This document shows positions 1 to 12,905 of a stretch of DNA of 64,000 nt, piece by piece. The position numbers and the translations under genes are program-made. This DNA comes from Osmia lignaria lignaria (Eukaryota; Arthropoda; Insecta; Hymenoptera; Megachilidae), in assembly GCF_051020975.1 (NCBI RefSeq), contig NC_135039.1, positions 13,614,692 through 13,678,691 on the forward strand, given 5' to 3'. A model generated the notes under the pieces. That model ran no database searches and was not told where the DNA came from. It was given only the letters and a program-made list of their open reading frames with translations. The number at the start of each line of letters is the position of its first letter. The first letter of the stretch is position 1.

Positions 1-374
1 ATTTCGTCGATATCTTCATCTTTTCAAATTTCATTAACTACAGGGCGTTATTAAATTGTGGGTATAAAGTAGTGGTTTTCGATGAAAACCAAAATTCAAA
101 TATTCTATCTGGAAAGGTACGTTCTGTAAATAAGAACTTAAGAGAGATTATGCAATTAATTACCATTTTATTTTTATTTCTAATGGAATAATTGTACGAG
201 AAGAGTAAATTAACAGATAAGCTTCCCTAGGGAAAATGGAGATACAGGGGAAGCAGGAGCTATTAAAATCTTAGTTTTGATTTACAAATTTCCAGAACAT
301 ATATAAGATAAATGTATAATTTTTAGACGAAAGATTTGGTAAATAATATGAAATATAGAAGTGAATTAGAATTG

Positions 375-412
375 TGGCTCTCTCCATGGTCCGTCGTCCG
401 AGGGTTGACGGA
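375..412 (-). mobile_element. GGCGGACCATGG-family end (inverted)
   Basis: Reads GGCTCTCTCCATGGTCCGTC then CGAGGGTTGA, the reverse complement of the family's left end with a slightly altered TTAA. Confidence 0.6.
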
Positions 413-1290
413 GAAGCCTATTAAAATTGTTATATTCCACGAATTATCAATAATAATGAAAGTTAAATTTACATTTTATAAAACTGTGAGTATTCGAGAG
501 AAATTTCAACCGTAAGGGAAGGAATATAATTTTTTGTTGATTGGCTCAGAGGAGATTAAACATTACACATCAAACTGAAGTATCCTCCAAGAATTTTAAT
601 GTTGAAACAAACACGTTGGCAACAGGAAATGAAATATCTTGTGCTTGATGAAAGAACACCGTGTGTTAAGAAATAATGGGAAACGAAACGGAAATGAAAT
701 TCCATTGTGGAGTGTCGTCGACCAGTCCAGCTCGAAGATTTATTATTTTTTACACCGTATATTACCTTATTTCGGCGTCAAAATAAAAACGCACGCTGCG
801 TGAGAGACTTATGAAATACCACCCTTTATAAACGAGATTGCATTTCGTTCTAGATACAAATTTTTATCAGCAATTTTCATTTTAATTGGAATTGGAAAAT
901 ATTGTTATTCCCTGTGATAAACATTTTGGAATAAATGAAATTATTATTATTGTAATAGTTTGGTAAAATCAAAACTCAAATTAAGGTAAAACATATGGCA
1001 GTGGAATTTGTCAAGGTGCCAACTATAACCACCTCGCTCTCTCGTTTAGAATCCCCTAATATTAATTGCCATAATCTTTAGATCGTGGAATAGCGTAAGT
1101 CCTTGCTAAGTGTTCCAGTTTCAATTCGGCTTCCTGTGCAGCCGAAGCGTGACAGCTTGCCTAATTCCTTCACTTCCGGATGAATTTGTCCGGAAATACA
1201 AGGTCTCGCGTGCAACCTGTTTCTTAGTTGTATGATTTCCACTCCTTCACTGTTAGGGCTGTCGTGTACTGGAATTGAAATCTAATTCAA

Positions 1291-1911
1291 ATTTCTGAGT
1301 ACACGTGAAATATTTGAAAATTAATAAAAATTTCTAACTGTATAGAAAATTTGAAATTCATTCATTTTTATTTTCAAATTTTCCAATTCTTAAAAATTTT
1401 CTTCCATTTCGTACAAAATTTTCATTCAAAGATTTCTCAAATTCCTGAGAACACGTGAAATCTTTGAAAATTAATAAAAATTTCAAACTGTATAGAAAAT
1501 TTGAAATTCATTCATTTTTATTTTCAAATTTTCCAATTCTTAAAAATTTTCTTCCATTTCGTACAAAATTTTTATTCAAAGATTTCTCAAATTCCTGAGA
1601 ACACGTGAAATCTTTGAAAATTAATAAAAATTTCAAACTGTATAGAAAATTTGAAATTCATTCATTTTTATTTTCAAATTTTCCAATTCTTAAAAATTTT
1701 CTTCCATTTCGTACAAAATTTTCATTCAAAGATTTCTCAAATTCCTGAGAACACGTGAAATCTTTGAAAATTAATAAAAATTTCTAACTGTATAGAAAAT
1801 TTGAAATTCATTCATTTTTATTTTCAAATTTTCCAATTCTTAAAAATTTTCTTCCATTTCCTACAATATTTTATTTGTTCAGAATTTTCATTCAAAGATT
1901 TCTCAAATTTT
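1291..1911. repeat. Tandem array, 150-bp unit, 4 copies plus tail
   Basis: Identical landmarks recur at exactly 150-bp steps: TGAGAACACGTGAAA near 1296, 1446, 1596 and 1746, and AACTGTATAGAAAATTTGAA near 1336, 1486, 1636 and 1786. The unit is very AT-rich apart from the CACGTG E-box. The first copy is most diverged, the middle copies nearly identical. The last copy is interrupted near 1870 by a short insertion and then continues to about 1911. Confidence 0.95.
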
Positions 1912-3100
1912 CCAAAGTTAAACTGTTATAACCAGCAACAAGTGATCCAGTTTTCGTGAAAAGAGTGCTTTGAAATTCCACCCTTGATTCTACTTGCCCC
2001 AGGGTAATTTTCTTACTGAATACTCTTGAATCTTTTCATAGTAACCCTCGTGTAACCATAACAAACGACACACTTTGTCGAAACGAATCCAGGAACCAGT
2101 TGTTCCTTTGAGAATGAAAATCCAGCTGAACTCGAAGTTTCTTTGATAGAAAATCTTTGGGTACTCTCGGATTCCCTGTATCGAGCTGGATATATTCTTT
2201 GCTTTCAACCTAGCGCGTTTCATCATGCTGTTTCCTGGTAAATCCTGGAAAGATTATTAAGGGAAGAGGCAAAGTAACCTCTAAGTCTACTTAATGCTCG
2301 AGTTCTCCGGCTGTCTGGCGTTTAATTATTCCACGGCATCATACGTTTGCTTAGTTAAACGTCTTTGCTGCTTTATTACAAAAATGAGAGAACCTCGTCT
2401 CGACTCTTGCAAACTCTCGGAGAGAGAGAGATTTTTGGACGTAGTTCTAGATTGCTTTTTGAGATATTTTCAGGTGTGTTTGCTTTTTGCCCAATTTTAT
2501 AATAAATTGTGTTGGTGGTGTTTTACCGTAAGTCATTTTTAATGTTTAACTGAGAAATGGAAGAATTATGGAAAAGCAAGTTAAGAATTATTTCAGAATC
2601 GATCAATTGTCCCAGAGAATTTTCAAGCTACCATTTTTCATCCGAGAAGTCGATCTCGGCTAGGAGGGACGAATGTTGCCTCTCGATCTTCAAGTTTTCC
2701 CAATATCCTTCCGCTTTCGCGAGCTTCCTTGAAATCGTTCGACCGAGCGATTTCAAGCTACGAAAAGGGACACGCTCCAAAGCCTTTTCGCCTGTTTCTT
2801 CCCTGTCACATTAGCTTGACAGTGCACGCCGGTCCGCCATCGTAGACAACCTGGATCACTGAAAATCCCTCTGTTTTTTTCCTATCGTGCGTTATCATGC
2901 CTCGCCTCGTTCTCTTCTTTCATCCATTTCACGCTGGTCGTCGCGAATTTTCGTTACTGTTAGCATTTCAGGATTTAAGGAACGTTTTCTTTGCATCTGG
3001 GGAGTTATTGATACGCTAGAACTTCAATTATTTGAGGTTGGTATATCACTGTAGATGCTAGTGATCCCTAGGGATAAATGGAATTTAGGGAGTGGAGATT

Positions 3101-4045
3101 TATACGAAAATAATATTTATTTTATTGCAAATTTTGGTGGAGAAATGATAGATTTTCTTAGTTTGGGGTCCCCCTTTACTTATACACCTAAATTCCCTAG
3201 GAAAAGAGGATCTAGGGAGCACTAGACTCGTGTTATCTAATCTAGACTTAACTCGGAGTATTTGACTTGTGAAAGATTGAAACAAAATTTATACGAAAGT
3301 AATATTTATTTTATTGCAAATTTTGGTGGAGAAATGATAGATTTTCTTAGTTTGGGGTCCTCCTTTACTTATACACCTATATTCCCTAGGAAAAGAGGAT
3401 CTAGGGAGCACTAGACTCGTGTTATCTAATCTAGGCTTAACTCGGAGTATTTGACTTGTGAAAGATTGAAATAAAATTTATACGAAAGTAATATTTATTT
3501 TATTGCAAATTTTGGTGGAGAAATGATAGATTTTCTTAGTTTGGGGTCCCCCTTTACTTATGCACCTAAATTCCCTAGGAAAAGAGGATCTGGGGAGCAC
3601 TAGACTCGTGTTATCTAATCTAGACTTAACTCGGAGTATTTGACTTGTGAAAGATTGAAATAAAATTTATACGAAAGTAATATTTATTTTATTGCAAATT
3701 TTGATGGAGAAATGATAGATTTTCTTAGTTTGGGGTCCCCCTTTACTTATACACCTAAATTCCCTAGGAAACGAGGATCTAGGGAGCACTAGACTCGTGT
3801 TATCTAATCTAGACTTAACTCGGAGTATTTGACTTGTGAAAGATTGAAATAAAATTTATACGAAAGTAATATTTATTTTATTGCAAATTTTGGTGGAGAA
3901 ATGATAGATTTTCTTAGTTTGGGGTCCCCCTTTACTTATGCACCTAAATTCCCTAGGAAAAGAGGATCTAGGGAGCACTAGACTCGTGTTATCTAATCTA
4001 GACTTAACTCGGAGTATTTGACTTGTGGAAAACTGAAATAAAATA
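3101..4045. repeat. Tandem array, 189-bp unit, 5 copies
   Basis: The start TATACGAAA recurs at 3101, 3290, 3479, 3668 and 3857, a strict 189-bp step. Copies differ by only a few substitutions (for example A/G in the TTATACACC/TTATGCACC block) and each carries GGGGTCCCCC and TTCCCTAGGAAA blocks. The last copy degenerates after GACTTGTGG. The high identity points to recent amplification or homogenisation. Confidence 0.96.
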
Positions 4046-4074
4046 TAATAATAGTGTCAGTTATCAGTAGAGAT

Positions 4075-4216
4075 GTACGGGTACCCGAAAGTCTCTGAGT
4101 TCGGGTACCCGAGCTTCGACCCGAATTCTGAAAGTTCACCCAGCACATAAATTTATTCTAGTACCCCTAATTTCAAAATTCGGCAATTTTCTACCCGAAT
4201 TTTCGGGTACCCCTAC
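4075..4216. mobile_element. MITE-like element with CGGGTACCCG terminal repeats
   Basis: The terminal inverted repeats are GTACGGGTACCCGAAA at the left (4075-4090) and TTTCGGGTACCCCTAC at the right (4201-4216), 15 of 16 matching. Further CGGGTACCCG and ACCCGAATT blocks lie inside. It is inserted just after the 189-bp array. No clear target duplication. Diverged relatives occur near 7243-7262 and 56270-56312. Confidence 0.65.
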
Positions 4217-5271
4217 AATTCTACTTATGCCACATACCAAAACCTAAAATTGGAAATTGAGGAATCGAATATAAAAGTATTTATGAAAGCTGCATAACGA
4301 GATCGAAGATAATTTTTTTTTGAAGATTGCGCCCTTCATCCCTGTGAAGTTTTCAATCTTTAATTCGAGGATTAAATTGGAGCAGGAAGGGTGTATAATC
4401 AGGCGTGGAGTTTTAAGTCGATGAAGTTCCAAGTCCATTTCCATTCCTTTGGTATTATCGACTCGGATCGAACCAACGAGCGAACCGAGAGTGTTCGCTC
4501 GTAATGGAACGACGATGTTTCAGAACGTTTTATAGAAAGTAAACGGTCGCATTTTCGCGATGACGAGGGAAACACGAAAGCTCGAAGCAGGAACGACACG
4601 TTGCTAAGGGCTTTCGCCTGTTCCACGGCCGTCACGTTATCCTTGATGCTTCCACCTGCTGGAAATCCTTCCTCCTGTCCTTTCCTGATGTTGATTGTTC
4701 TGTGAAATGCTTTTAAAGATGCGTTCTGGATGATCGAAAACAGAATACAGTTCCTATTGAAAATTAAAAAAAAATTATCATAATTATGAACATCAATCAA
4801 TCAAATCAATCAATGAATTTTCTGGACAAATATTTCAAATGGCATAGATTTTTAAAAGTTGTCTCGAAAACTTGCTTCTTCTGAACAAAATCACCAATAA
4901 TCAGAAAATTGAATCTCGACCTCGATACCGTCCATTATTCCCTGGAGAAGAAATTGCAGGTCTGTATTTGCACGTGTGGAGAACCCGTTTGGAAGGTCGT
5001 CTGGTTGTGGGCAGGATGTGATTATGGACTTGGCGACCTCATGGTGGCCAACCACCATTGTAAACCGCTTGGAAAGCTTTACCTATGTGTCCACAATGGT
5101 CTGACCTTCGTCCTCCTTACACGAAGTTGGGATATTGATCACTGGATGAAAAAGGACGATGTTGCGAAATACAGGGTACTCCATTTTGAGTTTGTCTTAA
5201 AAATAGGGGAGTAAAATGTGGTACATAAAATGAAATATGTGGAAGCAGAAGATGCTACATTTTTTAATTAA

Positions 5272-5434
5272 CCTTTGAATGGCGGACCATGGAGAGAGCC
5301 CCAATTTCAATTCATTTTATATTTCATATTATTTTTATTTTTTCAATTTTACATTGTTCCTTTAAAAATTATACTTCTAATATATGAAATTTTGTTGTTT
5401 CAAAATTATAGTAGATTTGGGTCCTGATTAAGGG
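5272..5434 (+). mobile_element. TTAA-associated MITE, GGCGGACCATGG family (fullest copy)
   Basis: Starts after TTAA (5268-5271) with CCTTTGAATGGCGGACCATG and ends GGGTCCTGATTAAGGG followed by TTAC. The interior is AT-rich and includes ACATTGTTCCTTTAAAAAT, shared with the copy at 44.5 kb. Outer ends CCT(T)T and AAGGG are inverted. Non-autonomous; about 163 bp. Confidence 0.75.
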
Positions 5435-7240
5435 TTACTTTTAAAATTTAACAAATTTCAGCTTAAAAGTTTGCTGACTTTGCAGAGCTTCGAGTTTGCA
5501 GAAGTGAAAGAGATTTATAAATAAATTTCAGATTCATAAATCATACTTAACAAATTACACTCCTTATCTGTTTCAGTAATCTGAAGTACATAAATCTTAA
5601 TTACTGAAAGTAGATTTCGTTAACTTTGTTCATGTAACTCTGAGGGCTTTAAAATTAACTATGCTGAAGACGAAGATTTTTATTTATCCTTGCAAGTTCC
5701 CAGAATAAACAGTATCCTGAAACATTAGTTGTAATCAATGAAATTACATTTTGATAATGAAATCCAGTTGGAAAAGTTAGATGCTCCTGATATTCTGAGA
5801 ACGAAACTCTTGATTAATGAAGATGCATTATTATCACTGAACCTTGCAACGAAAAGTCAAAGATTCTTCGTTCTACGAATGAATACCATTATGCTAATGG
5901 AATTTACACCATCCACCATCAATTTACATTTTGCAATTTTTATGAAACTTGAATATTTTTCTAATTCAATTTTTTGATAAATCGAAAATTCGATTATAAA
6001 GGAACGGTCGAAAAAATCTGAGAAGAGAAATATTCCGAAAGCTCTGTTCTCGTCGATGCAAACCGTGTTTACTGGCCGGAAATAAGAGGGTCCTTCTTCC
6101 CCTGAATAGATTCGAGGCTCGTTTCGGGAACAGAGAACGTCCTGGTGAGAAATCAAGTTATTTCGGTTGAACGAAAAGCCCTTTTCCTGGAGAAAGAATC
6201 CACGAGAAGGTTTCTTGGTGATCGATCGACGTTTCCCTCTCCGTTCACGATTTTACGTGTCCTGATTGTAACCCTCTCTAATAGGATTTTATTTTTATTT
6301 ATTTTTAAAAGAGTCAAGTAATTTTTATTTTCATATTTTCGTGCCATTTTATTAAATTCAAATTTGGAATTAAGAAATAATATTTTATAAAATTTTCTAA
6401 TTTCACTTGAAATATCCTGTATATTTGTATCATTCGGAATCCACGCAATTTAGTGGTGCAATATCCTATAATGCGTCGCAGAAAGATCAACAGTTGGTGA
6501 ATCGCAATGATTGGATGTAACATCTGTGTTACAGTTTGATTCTACCTTTCCGCGCAAATAAACGGAGCTTCGACGCGAATTTCCATCGCGAGACTTTGTT
6601 GCATTGGGAACGTGGCTTCACGCTTCAGGGAACCGTACACTCGTTGAGAATATTAACCGTATCGATTCTTCGAAAATATACAGATATATTTTCTCGATTG
6701 AAAATGTTCATTTATTAACAGAAAGGATTACACTTCGGCAAAATAAATAACGAGGGAAAAGGTACTTTTACTTCGGTGATTTTTATCTTAAAATAAAACC
6801 ATTGAAAATTCGTTGAATTGTGTTAATAAAAATTGGCATGATTTTTTAAGAAATTAAACAGAGGGTTCAAATGGACGGGGTTTTCATGGTCAGACTTTAA
6901 AGATGAAGGCTCGATAGCTTCTCGGGTGCGAAGGAAAGGAAATGAAAGGAACGAGACACGAGAGAGGGTTCTAAAATAGAAAGGAAAGGCATGGGGGACT
7001 GTAAAAGGTAGCAAACCGGGAGTGCAACGACCAAGTGCAGACGGCTGTGCAGAAACGTCACGGTGGGGTGAATCCTCGTGCATTCCACTCTGCTTCAAGG
7101 TTGAGGTCAAGGCACACCTAACTATTCATTGCCGATCTAGGAATTCGAATAGCTGGTCGAGTTACTTAGGACAGGAATTCAGAATGTACACTCGAGATCA
7201 AATTAAGTTTTCTTAGGAAAAATTGTGGAGCTGTGATTTT

Positions 7241-7265
7241 CCCGGGTATTCGGGTACCTGAAAAT
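7241..7265. mobile_element. Fragment related to the CGGGTACCCG element
   Basis: CCCGGGTATTCGGGTACCTG followed by AAAAT resembles the end of the element at 4075-4216. Confidence 0.35.
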
Positions 7266-8065
7266 AAAGAGATACATCCAAAAAGATGATAATATCTCGA
7301 ATTTCCCATTTTTCTCCATGGGCAATGTAGCAAAGAAGACCCTATTATTATATATTTTAAAAATTTTATTACCTACATTAGTTTTTCTTCTAAATTACTT
7401 TTCATATTAATATCGTTAGAATTAGTGTTGAATTTCGAATCGTAATTCAATCATCAGTTTGATATCAATTTTGAATGATATAATTGGAAATTGGTTATTC
7501 GCTAATGGACAAGTTGCTTGATTCAGTGTCCAGAGGGTTCGTCCTCGAAACAGAAGGTCTGACTTGGTTCGTCTTTCTCAAACACGAGGAGACGAACTGG
7601 TTGCCCTTGTCCTCGCTTTCGAGACGTCTGCATCGTAAATTAATTACAATTCTTATTTTGCTTTTATATTTCTTAACTCCTTCTGCTGGAAATCTTGTTA
7701 AATTTTCAAAATTTCTGCAATAATAGGTAATCCATCCAATTTCTTCTTTCTTGAATGCAAAAATTTGCCATTGAATTAGCATCAAATTACACTCACTAAT
7801 TATTAAAAATCTCGGATAATTAATCCTCATTTTCACTGGAAATCTGAAGTTCAAATATTCATCTGTCAGCTACCTTCTCATTTGTCAAATTTGACTGATA
7901 TTTGGCAGGATTTCGAAATTTCCCTACTCGTATGATTTCGTCAAATTCGTAAGGGAGAATCGCAAGAAATTTGTCGAGCAAGCGTCTCGTGATTCCCCAT
8001 CTCTTTGTGGCTTGGATTCAACAGGTTGCAGCCGTCTAGCTGCGAGACGAAAAGAGGTCGTTCGT

Positions 8066-8102
8066 CCTTCCTTCCTTCCTGTCTTCCTTCCTTCCTTCCT
8101 CT
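8066..8102. repeat. CTTC microsatellite
   Basis: About nine CTTC units interrupted by one GT. Confidence 0.9.
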
Positions 8103-8700
8103 CATCGTCAGCCTTTTTATTCGTTTCTCGTTCCAATTAAGCGCTTCGCGACAATGTGTTTCAAAACGCGGAATACGTGCGAGGAGTCTGTCAGCAAGTG
8201 GAAAATTTATATTTAATTGTCTGTCTCCATACAATCATTTTTCTCAATAATTTTAGAAAATAACCACTCGTTTACATTAAAATTTTTATAGCAACGATCA
8301 ATATTATCGATTAATAATTCCTTCTATTCAACTTATAAATCCTCTGAACCGTCGATTCTTTGTCGAGCGAAGGAACAGTCTCGAAAAAGCCGCAGAAACA
8401 ATCACATCCTCTCGGTACGATCGGAATCCAGCTTACAACCCTCGGCGACCACCCTACTGTGCCGAGTCAGAACGAATTGCCTCGATTCTGCCCCTCCGTT
8501 AAGCCCGTGGCACCCCTCGTTTCCGGGAACACGAAAACCCAGTTAGGGCAAAACACGCGTCACCGTGTCATGGGGTGCAAATCATTATAAAGAGACCAGT
8601 GGCCATTGTCGATAACGCCAGTAACGTCCACCCTCGTTGAAACAAGTTTACGGTCACCGTGTATGTGCAACGGTAGTCGAGACTTCCATTGGCCATCATG

Positions 8701-8716
8701 GTTAACTATAGTTAAC
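8701..8716. repeat. 16-bp perfect palindrome
   Basis: GTTAACTATAGTTAAC, 22 bp before the 39-bp hairpin array. Confidence 0.7.
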
Positions 8717-8738
8717 TGAGCTTAGGCTAGATAGGTTG

Positions 8739-9060
8739 GACGCATAGGGTGCGTCATTTGGAGCATTAGATATCTTGGACGCATAGGGTGCGTCATTGGG
8801 AGCCTTGGGTATTTTAGACGCACAGGGTGCGTCATTGGGAGAGACGCACATGGTGTGTCATTGGGAGCATAGGATATCTCAGACGCATAGGGTGCGTCAT
8901 TAAGAGCATTAGATAGGCTGGACGCATAGGGTGCGTCATTTGGAGCATTAGATATCTTGGACGCATAGGGTGCGTCATTGGGAGCCTTGGATATTTTAGA
9001 CGCACATGGTGCGTCATTGGGAGCATCGGATATCTCAGACGCATAAGGTGCGTCATCAAT
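8739..9060. repeat. 39-bp tandem array with hairpin core
   Basis: The core GACGCATAGGGTGCGTC starts at 8739, 8778, 8817, 8843, 8882, 8921, 8960, 8999 and 9038. Steps are 39 bp except one of 26 bp (8817 to 8843), an exact loss of one third of a unit. The core is an inverted repeat, GACGCA and TGCGTC around a 5-nt loop, and variants keep the pairing arms far better than the spacers. Because 39 and 26 leave few stops, minus-strand frames read through the array, but this follows from the repeat and is not taken as a gene. Confidence 0.95.
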
Positions 9061-10361
9061 TATATTGCCCAAATCCCCACATAAAAACACTTTTCTTTGA
9101 AAATAGAAAAAAGGGAATTGTATTTTCGAAGAACGAAAGAAAGGGCTGATTTCTGGCCGTGTAGAGCGAGGGGGTCAGACGAGTAATTGCCATCGGCCAA
9201 GGCTGATCGAAGGTCGTGGTTGCAATTTAGACGGATTTATGGTACCCCTGGTATCCTTAACTCAGCCCCGTTCCCCGAGGCCTCGAATTTTCCGAGCTGT
9301 TTCCCGGAAAACTTCGCTGTCATGCTCCGATCGTGCCGCTTCACGGTTTACTGGACTGGCCCGGTGTCGGCTCCTCGGAGGATTGTTGAAATTTCGCCTC
9401 GTAAATCACGGATGTAACGTTCGCTTTTTGATGTTCACCGCGGTAGATCGATCAGGGTGAGAGCGTTCTCCTTTTTTTTTTTTCAAGCCCGTTCCGTTGA
9501 ATGTGGTTCAAGGACTCGGGCGACGAAACGGGGTCAGGAGAATTTTTTCCCGCGGTCCGAGGATGTTTCTTTTGGATCTTTCGAATTTTTCCACTTTCTG
9601 ACTCGATCGGATGACTCTATCGCAACCCGGGTACTGTTGTTAAATTGGATCGAACAGAGAGAGCCGGGAGCTGTTTAAATGAGGACCGACAAGATTGACG
9701 GATAACCGTGGCATGGAATTGACACGGGGAATCGATAGGCGAGGCTTAAAGACGAACATCGATGCTCAGAGTTTAGTAATCGATCTAGAAATAGAATCTC
9801 TCGCTATAACAGTATCTCGATACTGTTGCTCTCCTTGGGAAAAATGAGGACGTCTCCTCCAGTTCCGTAGGCTTCTTCGATTCCAAACTTTAATCCACAG
9901 TCTTCCACTTTTCTTCCTTTTTCTTCGAGTTCTCGGTGAAAGGTAGTCGCGAGGTATAAAACGTAACGCCGTCGTTTACTCTCGGCACAAACAGTTTCCA
10001 CTTTTCCGCGAGAAATTCGCGGCATTATCATGAGCAAATTTGACTTTCCTCCTTCGTATCTCCGCATCCGTGGCAGCAAGTTCGAAGCATGCGGCAGCGG
10101 TTGCCGTCTCCCAGGGGCAGAGAGCACCGCGCAGCGCCCTCTTTCCAACTTCCGCTCACGAACCGCTTCGGGATTGACTATGCATCAGTCGAATTCCGCT
10201 GGCACGTTCCGGCCACGCTCGAATTCCGTTGCATCCGGCTGGAAAAGTGGAATCGAAGATGCTAGCAGCTGCTTCTCTCTCATTGTTTCACTTTATTCCC
10301 TCCGCCGGGCTACCATTGCGATTTCATTTATGCCGCCGTTGAATTTATTTATTTTTATTTC

Positions 10362-10377
10362 TTTTTTTTTTTTTTTT
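10362..10377. repeat. T homopolymer, 16 nt
   Basis: Uninterrupted run of T. Confidence 0.9.
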
Positions 10378-12869
10378 CGAATATTCTGTACGTTTTTCCA
10401 GTTTTGTCCAGACACGTTGGAAACGAATTTATGAATTGATTTCGATGGAAATTAAAGCGTCGATGGAAGTGCAATTAAACACATCGATTTTACTAATTTC
10501 GTTACGGCTGACCGGTCGTGAATGTTTATTAATTGTCGTTTCCGTTTCGCCTTTCACGATAAACATCCGTGTAATTAAGCTTGTCGCGTTTGGGGTTGAT
10601 TCGTTTAAACAGAAAGTTGTTTTTTCCAGTTTCCGTCTCGTTTGTGACCTGCTCGAAAGTTAGTTCCCGTGGTGAAATTTCCAAAATTTTCTCCTGTAAC
10701 TCGTGAACGCTGAATATCGATTCAAAATTACCTCGTGTTCTGTTTTCCTCCCCAAACCGGTGAAATTTAATTACCAGTTACCATTGCTTTTTTCCTGCGA
10801 AATTGAACAGCGTTCCTTTTTTTCTTTATTTGTGAAAGTTGCAATAATTTATTTGTCGTTTCATAATTGAATGGGGCAAATAAATTATTTCTATGAAGAA
10901 CTTTTATGAAATATAGGTTCGTTCAAAATATACCATTTTTATAACTATAATCCTGTCAGCGACGCTGCGTTTCCGGTTGGTCGGGGCCACGACGTCGGCC
11001 ATCTAATCGAGATATCAGGATTCGCACGGTCCACGAACCTTCGACTTCCGGGACGGCGGTAGGACGTGCAAACGAGCAAAGAAATCCGTGGTGCGTAAAT
11101 TTCGAAAGCGTCGGGACGTTTTTCCACGGATAAGGGGATATTCCCGAGGCGTTGAGTTTCTCGAATTTTTCCTGGAGAAAAGAATAACTGTTGGAGGGAA
11201 GCATCTGTCGTCCAAGAGGGAACAGAGAAATCTGAACCGGTTCGAAAAAAATATCGAGTTCATGAAATAGGAAAGAAGTATACAGAAAAATAATTAATTA
11301 AATTTTTCAATTGGATTCTTCCGATGATCTTCTTTCTTAATAATGAAATAGACCCCGAAGATTAACATCGACATACGATAAAACATTGACGGGAGGTATA
11401 TATGGACATTAGTTTCGCCCTCGGAAGGGATAATTCGAGGCGATACACGGGTCCATGGAAGTCGGTCTAATCTCCCGGAAACAGCCACGAAGAGAAATTC
11501 CGCTCGTTTGGTGGGGTCACGCAGAGCTAGCAGCAATTTCGTGAATGGTCCGTGGCACAGCCTTTTTAAACATTAATCCCACCGCAATTGCATTTTTCGC
11601 CGGGCTTCCTTGCCGATCCTTTAGCCCAGGATTCGCCGTGGAAACGCGATTAGGTCGCCTCCAGTGGTTCCCAGCCGTGTGCCATCGAAGAAACCCCCGT
11701 ACACCCTGGGGATGAAACCCCTCGAACGTGTTCAATTTCGTGCGTGAGCGAGGGATATTCTCGATGATCCTCGGCATACACTGGGATGATTTTTTTCTTC
11801 TTTCCTTGAAAAAGTTTGAATAGGGATCGGACAGGGTCGAATATGCTCTTCTTCTGTGGAAAGTTTCTGCTTTATGGGGATGATTAAAGTTGCCAGAGCC
11901 TGAAGACCTTCTACTGGTCAGTAGGGTCGATGTCCACCATATTCTGATCCGACGTTATTAATCTTTCCTGAAGTCAGCTCTCATTTCAATAAGTAATTAA
12001 TCAAGACTATAAACTGAAGCTAAAGAACTGATGATTCTAATTTAAACTTCTGGTAAGGTACGGAAAGTTGAAATCTTATCAAGTAGCGATGATGTTTGGA
12101 AGTGTTTAATACAGGGTCGAAAATTTGATGGTGAAAATTAAGGAAGAAGTCTCTCACGGATGCAGAAGTTTCATCCAAGGGACGTGGATCTTCCCCCTGA
12201 AACCATCGTGCGTCCCTCGGGGCCGGTCTCGCGTGAGGGGATGAAAACTCCGGAGACGATATTAATACGAGCTTTCTACGTGACGCATGGTCTAATTTCC
12301 TGAAAGTCCATTAGAGGAATCATGAGTGGTCCCGGGGAGTCTGAGAAACTGCCCTTTCGAGGAAGATGTAAATGGTTGAAAGGACGGGGACGTTTATAGA
12401 TTCACGAAGGGATCGGTATCTCCCTCTATTACACCTGGGAACTTTATGAAAAACTGATGAACTTGTTACATTTAGAAAGGTTTTGTTTAAAAATACATTT
12501 TTAGACTGGTTCATTGATATTCACTGCAGTTTCCTTGCATCTGAATGACAATCGCAGGGTCAGCCGAACGATCACTGGATCCATCGCCGTAATCTTCCGA
12601 CGGTGAATATAAACCGGCATGCAGAAATGTCGCATTGTTTCGAGGCTCAGTCATTAACCCTCTCGCTGGAACTTCCAGTTTGAACAACAGAGAGTCATTA
12701 TCGACTCTCTATCCACTCTCGTCCTTCCTCTTGTTTCAACAACCTCGTAAACTGATTTGTCTCTCGAAACGTGACCGATTTTTCCCTCCTGAAATCAGGG
12801 TTCATTTTTCAACCCTTTCTACATGAATGATTTTAATGTTAATCCAGGAATCTGCAAATATCATTTTAT

Positions 12870-12905
12870 CTAACAATTTCTTTTTTCTTTCTGTTGCAGG
12901 TAAGC
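12870..12905 (+). promoter_or_regulatory. heph: Recursive splice (ratchet) site 1
   Basis: Seen: a branch-point match CTAAC at 12870-12874, then the tract TTTCTTTTTTCTTTCTG, then GCAG ending at 12899, immediately followed by the donor GTAAGC at 12900-12905. A strong acceptor fused to a donor is the layout of ratchet points, at which long insect introns are removed stepwise by splicing onto CAG and re-using the regenerated 5' splice site. It lies in the intron upstream of the heph exon, on the same strand. The tract contains UUCUUU motifs of the kind PTB binds, so feedback by heph protein is possible (inference). A second donor at 12942 fits exon definition of the site. Confidence 0.72.

Larger units (their letters stand above)
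1..12899 (+). other. heph: Upstream heph intron, segment before ratchet site 1
   Basis: No exon with convincing splice sites was found here. It holds the 150-bp and 189-bp tandem arrays, a TIR element with CGGGTACCCG ends, two copies of the GGCGGACCATGG repeat family (375 and 5272), a CTTC microsatellite and the 39-bp hairpin array. Between them (about 1-1290, 1912-3100, 5435-8065, 9061-12870) is AT-rich non-coding sequence with GC-rich patches near 9.2-10.3 kb and 11.0-11.8 kb. Open frames there are short, overlap on both strands and lack coding character. The intron starts left of the window. Confidence 0.6.

Noticed and set aside
2471..2479. TTTTCAG|GTGTGT as a further ratchet site
   Set aside because: The pyrimidine tract is interrupted, no branch point is at the right distance, and GTGTGT is a weak donor.
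1291..4045. Tandem arrays considered as a CRISPR array
   Set aside because: Units are contiguous with no unique spacers, and the genome is eukaryotic.
8722..9090. Minus-strand open frame with a 13-residue repeat
   Set aside because: It follows automatically from a 39-bp repeat lacking stops; more than one frame is open, and no start context or splice sites support it.
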